Part shown: piece by piece, positions 34,590-46,504 of the stretch
Layout of the letters: every line of letters starts with the position of its first letter
Numbering within the stretch: position 1 is the first letter of the stretch
Assembly (NCBI GenBank): GCA_030762935.1
Contig: CM060900.1
Location: forward strand, 386,036,132-386,100,131
DNA length: 64,000 bases
Direction of reading: 5' to 3'
Source of the DNA: Hymenopus coronatus
Taxonomy: Eukaryota > Arthropoda > Insecta > Mantodea > Hymenopodidae
Notes under the pieces: generated by a model
What the model was told of the DNA's origin: nothing
Database searches by the model: none
Seen by the model: the letters and a program-made list of their open reading frames with translations, nothing else
Program-made: the position numbers and the translations under genes

Positions 34590-35410
34590 TAAGAAGAGAA
34601 AGGACACGTGTGTGTATATATATATCCACCCGAATATTAAATACAAGATTTCGCCGCAAATACTGGTTTTGAGGAAAGATCCCAAATATAAAAAAATAAA
34701 CTAAGAAAAAGGAAGTATGTATGTCTTTGTGATATGTAAACATAACCCAGAAACGAAATATTGGATAAACACCAAAGCTGATATAAGTTCAGTACCTCCT
34801 TTCAAGAAAACCCCCATCGGAACTATCATTTACACGGGCATATTTTCCTACGTGGTTGCAGGTTCAAACCCAGCAGAGGACGATGGATTTTTTCACACGC
34901 AAAGATCGTTAGTATAGTTTCTTTAAGACGTGAAGTAAAGCCGGTAGTCCCGTGTCGTAAATTTATGGTACGTAAAAGAACCTCAAGTCCAATAGAGAAC
35001 ATTTTCGGTCTTTCACACGCAATATAGAATGGAAAGTTAAGAACCACATTAGTTAAAGGAAGTTTATTAATACATTTAATTTTTAAATTATGGATTTTTG
35101 AAATACTTATTTATTCAAAAATATGTCTAGCTATTTGATTAAAATACTATACAGTAAAGATGTTCACATGACAAAGTGTGTATCCTAAGCTTTCTAGGAA
35201 TGGCCTGTAATAATTTTTTCTTTCAGAAACAGGTTTGTATATTTTATATCACTATTAAACCGCAAAATACACAAAAAATAAACATATTTAAAAAAAATTA
35301 GAACATTTTAAAACACAATTTATTTCAAACTAGGTTTCTAATGGCATTAATCGTTTTCTAGATTTCATTATTACCTACTCATTTGACAAGCACTGTTCTC
35401 TTATTATTTT
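34590..35410 (+). mobile_element. Foldback right arm interrupted by a SINE
   Basis: The part before the SINE (to about 34835) shows decayed right-arm order: AAGATTTCGCCGCAAATACT, CATAACCCAGAAACGAAATA, TTCAGTACCTCCTTTCAAGA. The part after it (35066 onward) continues with TATTTGATTAAAATACTATA, CACATGACAAAGTG, GCTTTCTAGGAATGG and then CAATTTATTTCAAACTAGG. The arm is thus older than the SINE. Confidence 0.6.
34840..35065 (+). mobile_element. SINE family A copy, 5'-truncated or diverged head
   Basis: Starts within the tRNA-like part (GTTGCAGGTTCAAACCCAGC, GAGGACGATGGATTTTTTCA) and runs through GTAAAGCCGGTAGTCCCGTG and GTAAAAGAACCTCAAGTCC to a decayed end (GAACCACATTAGTTAAAGGA). It is inserted in the foldback right arm. 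Confidence 0.8.
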
Positions 35411-37620
35411 AACCGAATCATAAACACATTGGAACACTAGATTTTATTTTTAGTGTTTCAGCTACCAGAATTTCTTAATAATGCTATTGAAAAATGAGCA
35501 GCAAGTATATTGGCAGGTAATCAAATTATAAGTCAGCACTCTTGTGAACATCTGACTCTCGATTCGGTTTCCACTATGCACCAAGGAAATTGTGCAAACT
35601 ACGTTGTTTCTACAAATGTTTGTCTCAATTAACATGAAGCTGATATAAAAGTTAGAATTTGTAAGAATTGGTTGTAGTAGTTCTATAGTAGGTAGGTGTC
35701 ACCAGCTCGCTTAATTTTCTGGTGGAGCAAGTAGGCTAGCTCAGTGCATGCAGTGAGTAAACACGTGAAAGCAGATATTTTCTCTCTTCCTTGTACAGTG
35801 TAAAATGTGTCAGTTTATGTCGGGAACAGAAAGCAATCCAAAATGCAAACCATTGACTCCTACGTTTATGTCTGACTAGGAGGGATTTTTCTTATTTACA
35901 GAAAGTGGCGGAATGAGTGTTCAGCTTTTGACTAAGTTCTGCTCCCAGAAATTTCAATTTTCGGCGTCATTACGCAACTCTTACAAATGAGTATGGCAGC
36001 TGCCACGTAAAAGAACGTGTATCTCAAATTGTGTTTGATCACAATTACTAAAATACCTCTTTACATTTGATGGCTTACTAGTTAATTCTCATACTGTTGC
36101 CGATAGAATGCAATTGAAATTGTGTTTAGCATGTTAAGGAGCTTGTTTTATTATGGGAATGCTATAATAATTTTCATTATTTTTTGCTATTATTTATGTT
36201 TTACGACTATCAATTTCCACCGCAATTGTTCTACCAATAATGAACCTACAACGGTTGTATTAACTCATGAGAGGTGGATTACGTATTTCAAACACGAAAT
36301 GGTGCTTATTGCCGGAGCACTGAAGGTATTGTCTGTTCTTGCTCTTCACGCAGTTGGTGGGCGATGAACACCAGAGGAATTGCAGGAGCAGCGAGCAAAT
36401 TTGCACTCTTTGTTTTTAATGACCCCTGCTCTATAGAGATAATGGATAACGGCTGAAGAAGTTAATATGAACATGACATCGACTTTTATTATACTTCTTT
36501 CAGTCTGTTGCACATGATCCTTCCAGGGTTTGTTTGAACGTGGTGTGTAGCAGCAGAAATGATGTGATAGGATACTCTCTTCCACTTACTGTATGACTAG
36601 GAAGAACACTTCACAATTCGAGGACTTGACACCAACATTAGTGGCCGTGCCTGAAACTGCAATTACTCTTGATATGTTTACCTGGGAACGTTATGGACGG
36701 GACCTTTGTATGAATACGCTCCACTCGCCTGATATTTGAAACCTTGAGTGAATCTCACTCTCACGAAGATTTATGGGCACCATTCACATTTAGCAAGTCT
36801 AATGGAAAATCTTTCACGAAAGAAATGACTAAACAAATTAAAAAGTACAACCGTGTATAGTACACCATTGTGGAAATGATATTCAATTTTGACTAGGAAA
36901 CTACTGAAAAAGTATAGTTCTGTTTATTTCAAGGTTATTCTCCAACGTTTTGCCCTGAGCTACACTTTGCAGTAATATAAGGATCACCTACTTTAAATCT
37001 ATATTAAGGTGTGTTCCCAATAATCTAGCCCCGTAGCTCCTGTCACGCGGCTGCTGTTGTGGAATAGGTTGTTGTGCGGAACAGCGCATTTCTTTATTTT
37101 ACAAGATCGTATATATTATTATATCCGCAGGAAGTAGTCAAATTTATATTTTCGTTACCGTATGAATAAAATACATTAGTAACAAGAGTTATTGCATCTA
37201 AAATGCGTGTAAATTTTTACCAACAAATGCATACAGGAGGATCCCTCGTTTTAAACGTACAGTGAAATGCAAAACAGTTGAGCTGTGGCGAGACTATGAA
37301 CTAGCCACCTAAAAAACTTTGCTCCTAAAGTTCAGTAGCGTTTGCAAACATTTTAATGTGAATTTATCGCACAAAAACATAGTCCATAACGAGGGATTAT
37401 ATGGTAAGGGTTATAGTTTGTTTGTTGCATTCAAAACATAAACGATAAAGCATTATCTAGAGTAAAAAATATAGTATTTAAGACCGTTATATTATGTTAC
37501 ATTGAACATACAAACCAAAAGAGGTTACCTATACAGAAGAATAAACGTGGGATTAAACCCTAATAAAACTGCCAATTAGGAGATGTGTTTTCTTTCTGCA
37601 GAATGAGTTCTTCTGACACG
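35411..37620. other. No gene seen
   Basis: About 2.2 kb with no supported coding sequence or repeat family. Frames of 60-81 codons at 36.1-36.6 kb overlap each other and are unrecognised. Confidence 0.4.
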
Positions 37621-37867
37621 GTATCTTAAATATCAACAATATATTGTATAAAGAATAATAACGTGTTAATATAACATGTTATATTTTACCAATAATAAAT
37701 CTCTTGCCAGATTTATAACAACATATTAGTGTGCTTAATATGTGCAGTATCTTATATATAAACAATATTGTATAAACAATAATAACATGTTAATATAACA
37801 TGCTATATTATACCAATAATAAATCTCTTGCCAGAGTTATAACAAACAATAGTGTGCTTAATATGCC
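37621..37867. repeat. Tandem duplication, units of about 126 and 121 bp
   Basis: 37621-37746 and 37747-37867 align throughout: GTATCTTA at the start, then TAATATAACATGYTATATT, CCAATAATAAATCTCTTGCC, and GTGTGCTTAATATG at the end. The copies differ at scattered positions, so it is not very recent. Confidence 0.9.
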
Positions 37868-38167
37868 AATATTTAGTCATGCTGTAGTGTACATTCACAT
37901 GGAGTTTTCTAAGCAAATGATAGGTGACTTTCTCCCTCTTCATTTCCTCATGGCTTTTGAAAAGTTTGTGCTATATCATCTCTTTCCATGAGAAGGTTTT
38001 TCTTGTCTTCATATTTCTGAAAACCAAACTTCATTTCTAGTAGCTCTCTAAATAAGGATGATTGAGAGCGTTTAAAATCTAGTCCCGTTTGTGCGTATAA
38101 GTGCAACTCTCTAACAGTGGAGGCTTTTTCGCAACTGTGTACGAAAGATTAATATTTTGATGTAATG

Positions 38168-38404
38168 AGTCGTTTCCTTGGTCTAGGGGTAATGCTGATC
38201 TCTGGCTCCCAAGATCACGGGCGATTATTGTTTCTGGTGTAAAAGTCCTTAATATAGCTTCATTCCGAAGGAAAACAAAGCCGGTAGTCCCGTCTTGTAG
38301 ATTTGCGGCAAGTAAAAGAACCCGATAAAGAGACCCCTGAGCAAAATAAAGCGGTCTTTCACGGCCAATTTGGAATGGGGCACTGAGAACCATAGTAATT
38401 AATA
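38168..38404 (+). mobile_element. SINE with family A body and a different tRNA-like head
   Basis: The body is family A (GTAAAAGAACCCGATAAAGA, CTGAGCAAAATAAAGCGGTC, TTTCACGGCCAATTTGGAAT), but the head is GTTTCCTTGGTCTAGGGGTA, then CTGGCTCCCAAGATCACGGG. Either the head has diverged strongly or a different tRNA was joined to the same body. Confidence 0.75.
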
Positions 38405-38820
38405 AAACTAAATTTACTTATTTATTTATTTTGATGTAACGCACATTTTGAGAATTCGCCTAATTCTACAACTCTTCTCATTCCCTCCCGCAGCAGCTGC
38501 CATACGTTCCAAAGCACAAGTTAGTGATAAAATGGGTTTACCGTATGGATGGAAACAGCTTTCATAATAATAACTTTCCTAGTACCAATACGTAAAACAA
38601 AACGACTTGTTGCTTGCCGCTCCATTCCCTCTGGTCTATATATACCTCCAAAGAGACTCGTCTGTTTGTTCCTGTTCTAATGAACTAATCGCCCGCCTAA
38701 GTTCATGGATATCCATATGGTTGCCATATTAAGTGAAGTGAGCAATGTGAAGCATTAGTAACTCAGCTGAAGCCCGTGGAAGTGTCCTGTACTTAGCTGT
38801 CCCTGTCTGCCTAAAGGTAT

Positions 38821-39073
38821 GCCGGTCCCCATGGCCACGCTCGCTAAAGCGTCTCGCTTTGGTGCTTCGTGGGCAGGGGATCGTGGGTTCGAGTCCCGCC
38901 ATGGGCATGGATGTTATATGTTTGCGCAATGTGTATATGTTTGTAAAATAAACAGTAAAAACCAGTAAACCAGTAATCAGTAAATCCTACGGGGGGAAAT
39001 GTAAATAGGGATACAGTACCGGAGTCCTGATCAGACTCCGTTACTGTTTTTAAAAAAAAAAAAAAAAAAAAAA
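38821..39073 (+). mobile_element. SINE family B, full-length copy
   Basis: Head: GCCGGTCCCCATGGCCACGC, TCGCTAAAGCGTCTCGCTTT, GGTGCTTCGTGGGCAGGGGA, then TCGTGGGTTCGAGTCCCGCC. It looks like a class II (Ser/Leu-like) tRNA with a long variable arm; the B box is GGTTCGAGTCC. The body has GTAAAAACCAGTAAACCAG and CCTACGGGGGGAAATGTAAA, then a run of about 24 A (39050-39073). Confidence 0.92.
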
Positions 39074-39094
39074 GGTCTGGCTTCAACCAGTGTT

Positions 39095-39290
39095 CTACCC
39101 CGGGTGCAGCGGAACGATCCGTTGCGTCATGGAGTACCATCTGGAAGAAATTTACGAACCCGAAGATCCCCACAAACTGCAAGGTATACCTTGCACTCAA
39201 TGATGTACAGTGGCCAAATTGTAGCGGCATGGCAGATTTAACTTCTAATCTCTGCTCCCGCTGTAATGAGGTGGAAAACACTGCACCATA
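39095..39290 (+). pseudogene. Possible non-LTR retrotransposon C-terminal zinc-knuckle remnant
   Basis: The frame contains STIWKKFTN, KVYLALNDVQWPNCSG and then NLCSRCNEVENTA. This resembles the C-terminal region of insect LINE ORF2 proteins (WKKIW, a short helix, ILPTNERL, then a CxxC knuckle). The downstream H and C of the knuckle are not found. It begins just after the poly(A) of the SINE B copy, so the SINE may have landed in it. The match is weak and from memory. Confidence 0.35.
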
Positions 39291-39299
39291 AACTAGTGG

Positions 39300-40330
39300 A
39301 CTGCGTCATCATAAACTCTATTTGGGACTGGGTGTATGGCAGAATCTGTGTCATCTGCTGTGGGGCCAAGAAAAACGTGAACACTATTTAATCTTATAAT
39401 TCCAACAGGCCAATAGGCAGCTGTTGGATATCCTGAACTAGATCATGTTTGCCACATAATCATTGGATTCTGTTGGTTGGAGACGCGGCACAACTACCGG
39501 ACTTCCATAGTTTTATCCGGAACGCTGGGACTTAGGAAAACGTAACCCTCGTTCCTTGGAGCTCCCGCATTTAAAGAGAATCTAGGTGCCGAACTGTGAC
39601 AGGGTCAGCAATTACACCCCCCCCCAATTAAAGAGAATAAAATAAATAAATAATAAAATAAAATTTAAAAAAATAAGAAAACAAAAAAATAATAAAAAAA
39701 AGATGGCAAAGAAATGTCACCATCGCAGAATATAATATTTGCAATTTCCGGAGCCAATCTTTTGATACAGCTAGCCTAATTACGTATAACTTATTGCAGC
39801 CACATGACGCATTTCTGTTTATGAGAATGTCAAGCAAACGATGCAAAGAGAAGACAAGCATGTCATCACCACCTGGGTACGGAAGCAGTAAAACATGCGT
39901 TCCTTATCTCGCTAGTTCGCCTTTTTCCTACACATCTTACTGAGTTTATAACTGAGAATGGAAACAGACATGCTCGCTGAAGTCACAGGTTTAATAAATA
40001 TTTTAATAGGTGAAAGAGAAGTACGTGCATCATAATTAATTACATTAAACAGTATTAATAGAATCGAGAATTCGGTAGTTGGAACTTTTCTAAGCGGCAA
40101 CAAAAGAAGAAGAAAAAAGTGGTCGGAAAGGAATGACGTGGTGGAAAACCAGCTTACTGTTGGTACCTCACAGTTACTTTGCCTCTTCTTGGAATGTTCG
40201 ACAGCAAAAAACCAACAAAGTTTTTATTTTAATTCTGAAACAAACAGTACCTCTCAGAATGGCGACAATATAATAAATGAAGATTTTTGCCAATTGCCAG
40301 GATCATATCAGTGCCGCCTGTATGCTGAAA
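39300..40330. other. No gene seen
   Basis: A C-run at 39617-39625 and an A-rich stretch at 39626-39710. Nothing else was recognised. Confidence 0.4.
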
Positions 40331-40335
40331 TTTCG

Positions 40336-40482
40336 ACCACAAGAACTCTTTTACGTGCCAGTTGATCTACTGATATCGGGCTGTCGCTTTTAGGCATACT
40401 TAAAAACCAACGATCTGGGCCCAGTTTCAATCCGTAACAATCCGGATCAATAGGCCATTGCCTAATCAACTGGGCCATTTAA
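40336..40482 (-). mobile_element. tRNA-derived SINE, family E, degenerate
   Basis: On the minus strand: AATGGCCCAGTTGATTAGGC (decayed A box, tRNA-like), then TACGGATTGAAACTGGGCCC (decayed B box), then TTTAAGTATGCCTAAAAGCG, ACAGCCCGATATCAGTAGAT and CAACTGGCACGTAAAAGAGT. The latter part (ACAGGC...GTCAGTAGATTTACTGGC type) is a SINE body I recall from several insects. Confidence 0.65.
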
Positions 40483-40489
40483 ACCGACA

Positions 40490-42065
40490 GCACAGCATAT
40501 GAATGAAAGAATGTTTATATCGCTTTTATCGCATGGCTTTGCATTGCATAGAATTTGTATATCGTCATTTAGAGGTATACCTAACCTTCCAGGGGGAACG
40601 GGAAGGTAATTTTGGTGCAGAGGGATACATGTCAGCATGTTGCCCTTATTTATTGCATCGCTAAAGCAACTCTTTTCTGTTCGGTGTTAAAAGGTATGTC
40701 ACCAAAGGAAAAGTGTCAAACCGGGGACGCAGCATTTAGAAGACTATTCTGAAGTTAGTAAACTTTATTTAAACATAGAGATTTAAAAGAATACGTGTCG
40801 CTTTTATCGCAAAATCCTTAAATATACTTCTTTTTATTTTACTTTCATGAAGCAAATGTGAATCCGACATTAAAGCATCAACCAAAATCTAAATTTTTAC
40901 ACTAATCATGTTTCAAAATTAGTTTTATTGGACACGTACCTCAGGTTTATCGACCACTGTAAAACAGTACAGTTCAAAAATAGTGGTGTAACAAAGAAAC
41001 TGGGTAGAGTTCCTGTCGTTGAAAATATGCCCTTGTGAAGTATTTAGACGTTATGTACACACAATAGAACATCAAGTGAAAAAACTGCTGTTAGATCTTG
41101 AAGTAAGGGTAGGAGACAGCTTGTTGTTGAGCTTCAAAAGCATATGAATCCTCGTGCACCTGTCCATATTTCAATAAAACGATATTTTTTGGTTTGTTGG
41201 AACATAATATAAAATACGGCTCAAATTCAAGAAGCCATATAAAACGCGAATAACACTAGCGGTTTTATAATATCGAGCACTCAAATAATTAAATAAAGCC
41301 GTATTCTAGTGCATCACCTTATGGACATATTATTTTCTATTATCTGTTTACAGTTTCTCATTTTATCGATCATTAAACGCTGCTGCCAGAAAACTTTTAA
41401 TGATAGTTTCCTTCGCTACTATGGAAATATAAAGCCGTTATGAGCAATGGGCCTGTGTACATGAAGTGGCTTATCTGTGTATTTCAAGAGTGTGCTCAGA
41501 GTCTATATTTATGAACTGATGTGAGTCTTGGCTTAATTCATTTGTTACTCGGTCATTGCATAAGTAGGAGAGCTCTCAGCAGCTTCTGAAGGACTGTGAG
41601 CGATAACACATGATAAAGGCTCCGAAATGATTTAAAGCCTCTCCTTCTAGACAGACCCTTAAGTAAATGTAGAGACATACTTGGAGACTCCCTGAAGACG
41701 TTTTCAAGTTTAGAATTTTGTGTTGCTTACTTCTATAAAATACACTCATTAAAATAGTGCTATTTTGATTAGTACTTGAAAATATTACCATGTCAGGCTG
41801 GAAATATTTCCCACAGAATTTTTGAAATTGTTAAACCTGGAACCATTAACCTTGGGTAAAAACTGATACTACACTTTACTTGTGTTAAAAATAATAGCAT
41901 ATATCCTGTATGTTTATGGGACTTTATCTATTTATATTTTACCTTATCAAGTGCTATACTATACGCTCATTTGCTTAAAGTTTCAAAAATTGGAAATAAA
42001 CAATATACATTTTATGCTCAAGGACATATTTTGCCTCACCTGAGACCATAATTCTGCTTGTGTTT
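40490..42065. other. No gene seen
   Basis: No supported coding or repeat sequence. Confidence 0.4.
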
Positions 42066-42067
42066 AA

Positions 42068-42670
42068 TGTTATATGTTCCAAACATAAGCGTAATATGTT
42101 CCAAACAATTAGTATGTCACTGAACACTTTAACATAATCACTTAAAATAAATACACATTACAATAGGCATAGCCTATTTTAACACAGGCATTTTGCCCTT
42201 GGTTGGTGCTCCATATAACCTAAAACAACCTGGTGGTCTAGGGCTGAATAGCCTGTTGCCGTACGCTTCACCAAAGGGACCTCTACATGGCATACTCTAA
42301 CAATAGCACGAATGAACAAAATAGCCGGACAAACAAAGACCTGCGTGTTGCTTTACTGTAAAGCAGTTCCAAAGGATCACATTCGCTACTTCGAGAACAG
42401 TCTATTTATGCGACAACTGGAACCTTCGGAGCCTAGCCATGGGAGTGCACAAGGAGGCGACGAGTGTGCACCGTGTGTGTGAGTGTGTGTTTGTGTGTTC
42501 CAAATATTGCGTTTTTAATTATGGCACTAAGGACTCTGTTAATAAGCTTAGGAAACACAATCACTTAAAATAAATACATAATACAAGATTCATAGCATAT
42601 TATATCAATGGCAAGTTTTCCCTTAGTAGGTGCTCCATGGAACCTAAATAACTTGGTATTCCTGGTGTTA
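42068..42670. repeat. Diverged direct duplication, about 170-bp units
   Basis: About 42074-42240 and 42495-42665 share TGTTCCAAA, AATCACTTAAAATAAATACA, CATAGC, TTTCCCTTAGTAGGTGCTCC (or GCCCTTGGTTGGTGCTCC) and AACCTAAA, in the same order and orientation. A GT-rich tract at 42472-42500 precedes the second unit. Confidence 0.7.
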
Positions 42671-42674
42671 ATTG

Positions 42675-43849
42675 CAACTGTTTAATGGAATCAGTATTTT
42701 GTTGAATGGTTGCCAAGTTTGCGGAGTTGATCGGAAGTTGTTTTCACAAAGATATATTGCTTAACTGTTACTCTTAACCAGCGTTATAACAGTTTCTGTT
42801 ATGCTTTGTTGGTCCATTGGACATGACTATTATATCACTAAACGCTAAAAGCAAATAGCTGATTATAACTGTGTTACTATTTAATGTTTATATTTTAATT
42901 GATGTATACTTCTGGAATAGGATTTTATAGGCCAATAACTGCTCATAGCATGTTAAAGCTGTAAATGAGTGCATTTTCTACACAAACATATCTAAATAAT
43001 AAACTAAATAACCTGCGTTAGAACAAAAAAAAAAAAAAAGTGTGTATGCTTTCTAATAAATATGACTTTTTAATGCTTTCAGTGTTTTCATAAAGTATAC
43101 CTGTTTATTATGCTAAAGCACTGTTCTCACTACCAACAACACGTCATTGTTTCTTTTTAGTTCGTAGCAACATTGGGACTCAAAATATTCATTGCGTTTA
43201 CATTAAACCAATCTTCCGCTTTATTCCCTCATATTGTTTAAAATATCTCACAAAACGGGTCATAGGTTTAGGCTACCCCAACCTAGCCTCCCTTATATGT
43301 ATGCACTGAGTAGCTAGCCTTACTATCACGTAGTCAATAATACGTTATGTACTCTCAAATACAGAATTTATCAATTATTGAGTAACTGGTAGATTGTCAT
43401 ACGTTTCCTGGAGAGACAATAACAGTACCTTTTTATGTGCATTATATTCCAAATGAGAATGTAAAACTATTTTGTGCTTTGCCACAAAATCTTATTTTAT
43501 TTTAAGGGAACACCATGCTGAAAATCCGCTGTTTTTACCAACAATTCCAAATCTGGTGTTGGCCATTAACAAATAATATATCGTCTTCTCCTTCAAGTAA
43601 CACTTTTGAGTTGAGCAGTCCAGAATTTTAGACGCACTAGTGACCACGTTAAGCGCAGCCTGTGAAATTTTAGAGTTTAATTTGGAACTTTAAATCCAGC
43701 TCATTATGTGTATTTGAAGATGAGAATGCAATAATTTTGCACAAATAATGAAAAAAAATGTTTATTACAGCAATGTTTTGAAAATTTACAACACAGGTAT
43801 GACATCCGATGCTTCTACCTGTCCCGACATCATCCAGGCATGCCGTACT
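42675..43849. other. No gene seen
   Basis: A run of 15 A at about 43025-43039. Nothing else was recognised. Confidence 0.4.
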
Positions 43850-44132
43850 ACCGATGTGATTACCATGCTAACCTCATACACCCAAGGTCATGGTTTCAAA
43901 CCCGGCGGTGGACGATGGATTTTTTCAGGCGTAAAAATCCTTAGCATGACCTCCTTCGGAGGAAAGTAAAATCGTTGGTGATGTGTCGTAGATTTTCGGC
44001 ACATAAAAGAACCTCAAGGCTAAAAAAGAGGCCTCTGAGCAAAATTAAGCTGTACTTCACACCCGGTATAGAATCTGACGCTGAGAACCACAGCAGTTAA
44101 AGAGCGTCTATAAATAACACTCCATTTCCATT
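43850..44132 (+). mobile_element. SINE family A copy
   Basis: Decayed head (GATGTGATTACCATGCTAAC, B box GGTTTCAAACCCGG) and then the full body ending AGTTAAAGAGCGTCTATAAA and AACACTCCATTTCCATTT. Confidence 0.9.
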
Positions 44133-44134
44133 TG

Positions 44135-46227
44135 TATCACCGATTATTTAACCTAGGTCCTCTCCATTTGGACCCGCAAGCGAGTTAGAGCACCTAGTGG
44201 GCCACTGCATGCACCACCAATAGCATACTTTAGACTGTCAAATAGAGCTTGTTTTGGCGGCAGAGTACAGTTCGATTCGGGCCAAATAATATAGTGTTTT
44301 TTCACGCTAAATACATCACTCCACATTAGCAAAAATAGTCCGTGAGCGTTGCAATATGTCCATAAGTTAAAATTGCCAATACGTAAACAGAATAAATAAA
44401 TATGTGAATTACTATATAATAAAAAGGAATTCAATTGAATACGCTGTCTTCAGTACAATAAATACACATACATTAAACATCTAATATCTTCCTCTTGCGG
44501 CATCTAATATAAGTTGATGTAACCTTCTATGGCGCCGTGGCCTTTTTGTTGGTAACCCTGTTTTCTCATCATTTCTTACTGCCTGCTCTACTTGTACTCT
44601 TCTTTTTAATATTCCGCTGTTCTTAACCAGTTTTTTTATCCTACTTAAAAACTGGCTTATTATCTCATTTCTTATTTCCTGTTTTACATTTAGGATTTTC
44701 ATAATTACTATATTGTTGTCCAAATTGAGTCATATTTAATTTATTTGCTTTCAGTTTCTTTACATTCTAATAAATAATTATTATTTATACTCACTTATTC
44801 TCTGGGCATAACATATTCATCCTATAGCCTATCTATAATCCATTTTTAGCATATGACTCCGCTTCTAAGCCATGCTAACCCTACCCTCTCTTTTTTATTA
44901 TATATATTTAAATAATTTTCCTTACACCAATCTCTTTTAATAATGTTTATATTAGCAATGGTAATAAAATTAAAAAAAGTTTATTTGAGAAAAAACGTAT
45001 CTTACATTTGTTAATATATAAAAAATCCATAGTGCCACAGTTTTGACCAAAACAACTTCAAACTTTATCTGAAAGCTCCTTAATAGATTACAAATAAAGC
45101 ATTATAAATACTAGCATTTTTGTACTTTGTAAATAACTAAGTTGAGCTATCTGAAAACTATTTGTTTTCTTTTTTATAAAAAAAACATTCAAAGATAGAC
45201 ATTTAGCAAGTTTATCTTTAAAACCAGTCATTTAAAAGAAGCAAGGTATATTTTGTATAAAATAAGAAATTTAATAAGTACAATATGAATTAAATGTAAA
45301 CCACTGATCCTGAAGCATTGAAATTAATTTGTCATATTGTTACAATAGATACCCCATTGATTACAATTTAGTTCATCCAGGACTAAAATAACAGAAGTTA
45401 GCATTTTCATCTATGTGTCCTCTTGCTTAATCTCGATGCCTGAGTTTAAATAAGTTGTGTTTACCGTAATTGCAATTTGAAATTCTATTAAATGTATTTT
45501 GTCTGTTTCTGTTCCCTCCCATAAATTCCTTGTCCTATAACATACTTGATTCTATAATAAAATGAACAATTGAGTAAACCATAAATGTGATTGCTCTTGT
45601 TTAAGCAGTTAAAAACACTTTCAACGGGAACAACTAGCCATAGAACAATTTAATAGCAGCGTAACAGTTAATGTGGGGAAAAGCTCGTTTCATTGTGGTT
45701 TCCTGTGCAGTTCTCATCAGTAGTTTCAACAATTGAGTTTACGAAACTTGTAGATAGATGATTTCCAGAAACGCACCAAGGTGCCACTTATTCATAGATA
45801 ATATAACTACCAGAAGCACACGGGTGTTACAGGTTGTAAAAGATTTTACTGGCTGCAAACTGATTTTCCACAATGTTCCTTAATGGCAGCCTGCTACATA
45901 TATATCTGGAGTGCACAATAAGACAGGAACAATTAAAGAGGGAGCAAAATTCCACCTGCACTAATAATTGAAATAAATGCTTAAATTGAAATACTGTACT
46001 CGTGCACCAGTAAATTTAATAAAATAAGACACAAATAAATAATGAACTATATTCCTCCCTGAATTAATCAAAAATGAGTTGAATTGAATGATTATTCCAG
46101 ATAAATATTCCAAATCCTTGTTTTAGTGTCTGAATATTGATAGTGAATATGCACGAAAAGACGGGAACAGAAACGAGAATTTATTTCATTTTTAAATCAG
46201 CACTTTATTGCTCTGTAATACATAAAC
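44135..46227. other. No gene seen
   Basis: Frames on the minus strand at 44153-44434 (93 codons) and 44481-44723 (80 codons, with basic C-terminal segment KRPRRHRRLHQ) are unrecognised. The rest is AT-rich. Confidence 0.4.
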
Positions 46228-46500
46228 TGAGATGTATTAATGGACGCTCAAAAACTGTTGCCGTTCTCAGCATGGGCGTGAAAGACCTTTTAATTTTGTT
46301 CAGATGCTTCTTTATCAATATTGAGGTTCATTTTAGTTCCGTAAATGTATAGTACAGATCCACCGCCTTTACTCTCCTTTCGAAGGAAGACATGCTAAAT
46401 ATTTTTACGCCCGAGAAAATCCATCGCCCTCCACCGGTGTTTGAATCCGCGAAATTGGGAACCGAAGGCTAGCATGTCACCCCTAGACCACGGAGAATGA
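46228..46500 (-). mobile_element. SINE family A copy, minus strand
   Basis: Read on the plus strand it is reversed: ATGGACGCTCAAAAACTGTT at its 3' end, CAGCATGGGCGTGAAAGACC, CTCCTTTCGAAGGAAGACAT, GCCCGAGAAAATCCATCGCC and the head AGCATGTCACCCCTAGACCA with ACGGAG. Mildly diverged. Confidence 0.88.
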
Positions 46501-46504
46501 CACA

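Noticed and set aside
38821..38905. A functional tRNA gene at the SINE B head
   Set aside because: A and B boxes are present, but it is joined to a SINE body with a poly(A) tail and repeated at five loci; acceptor pairing was not confirmed.
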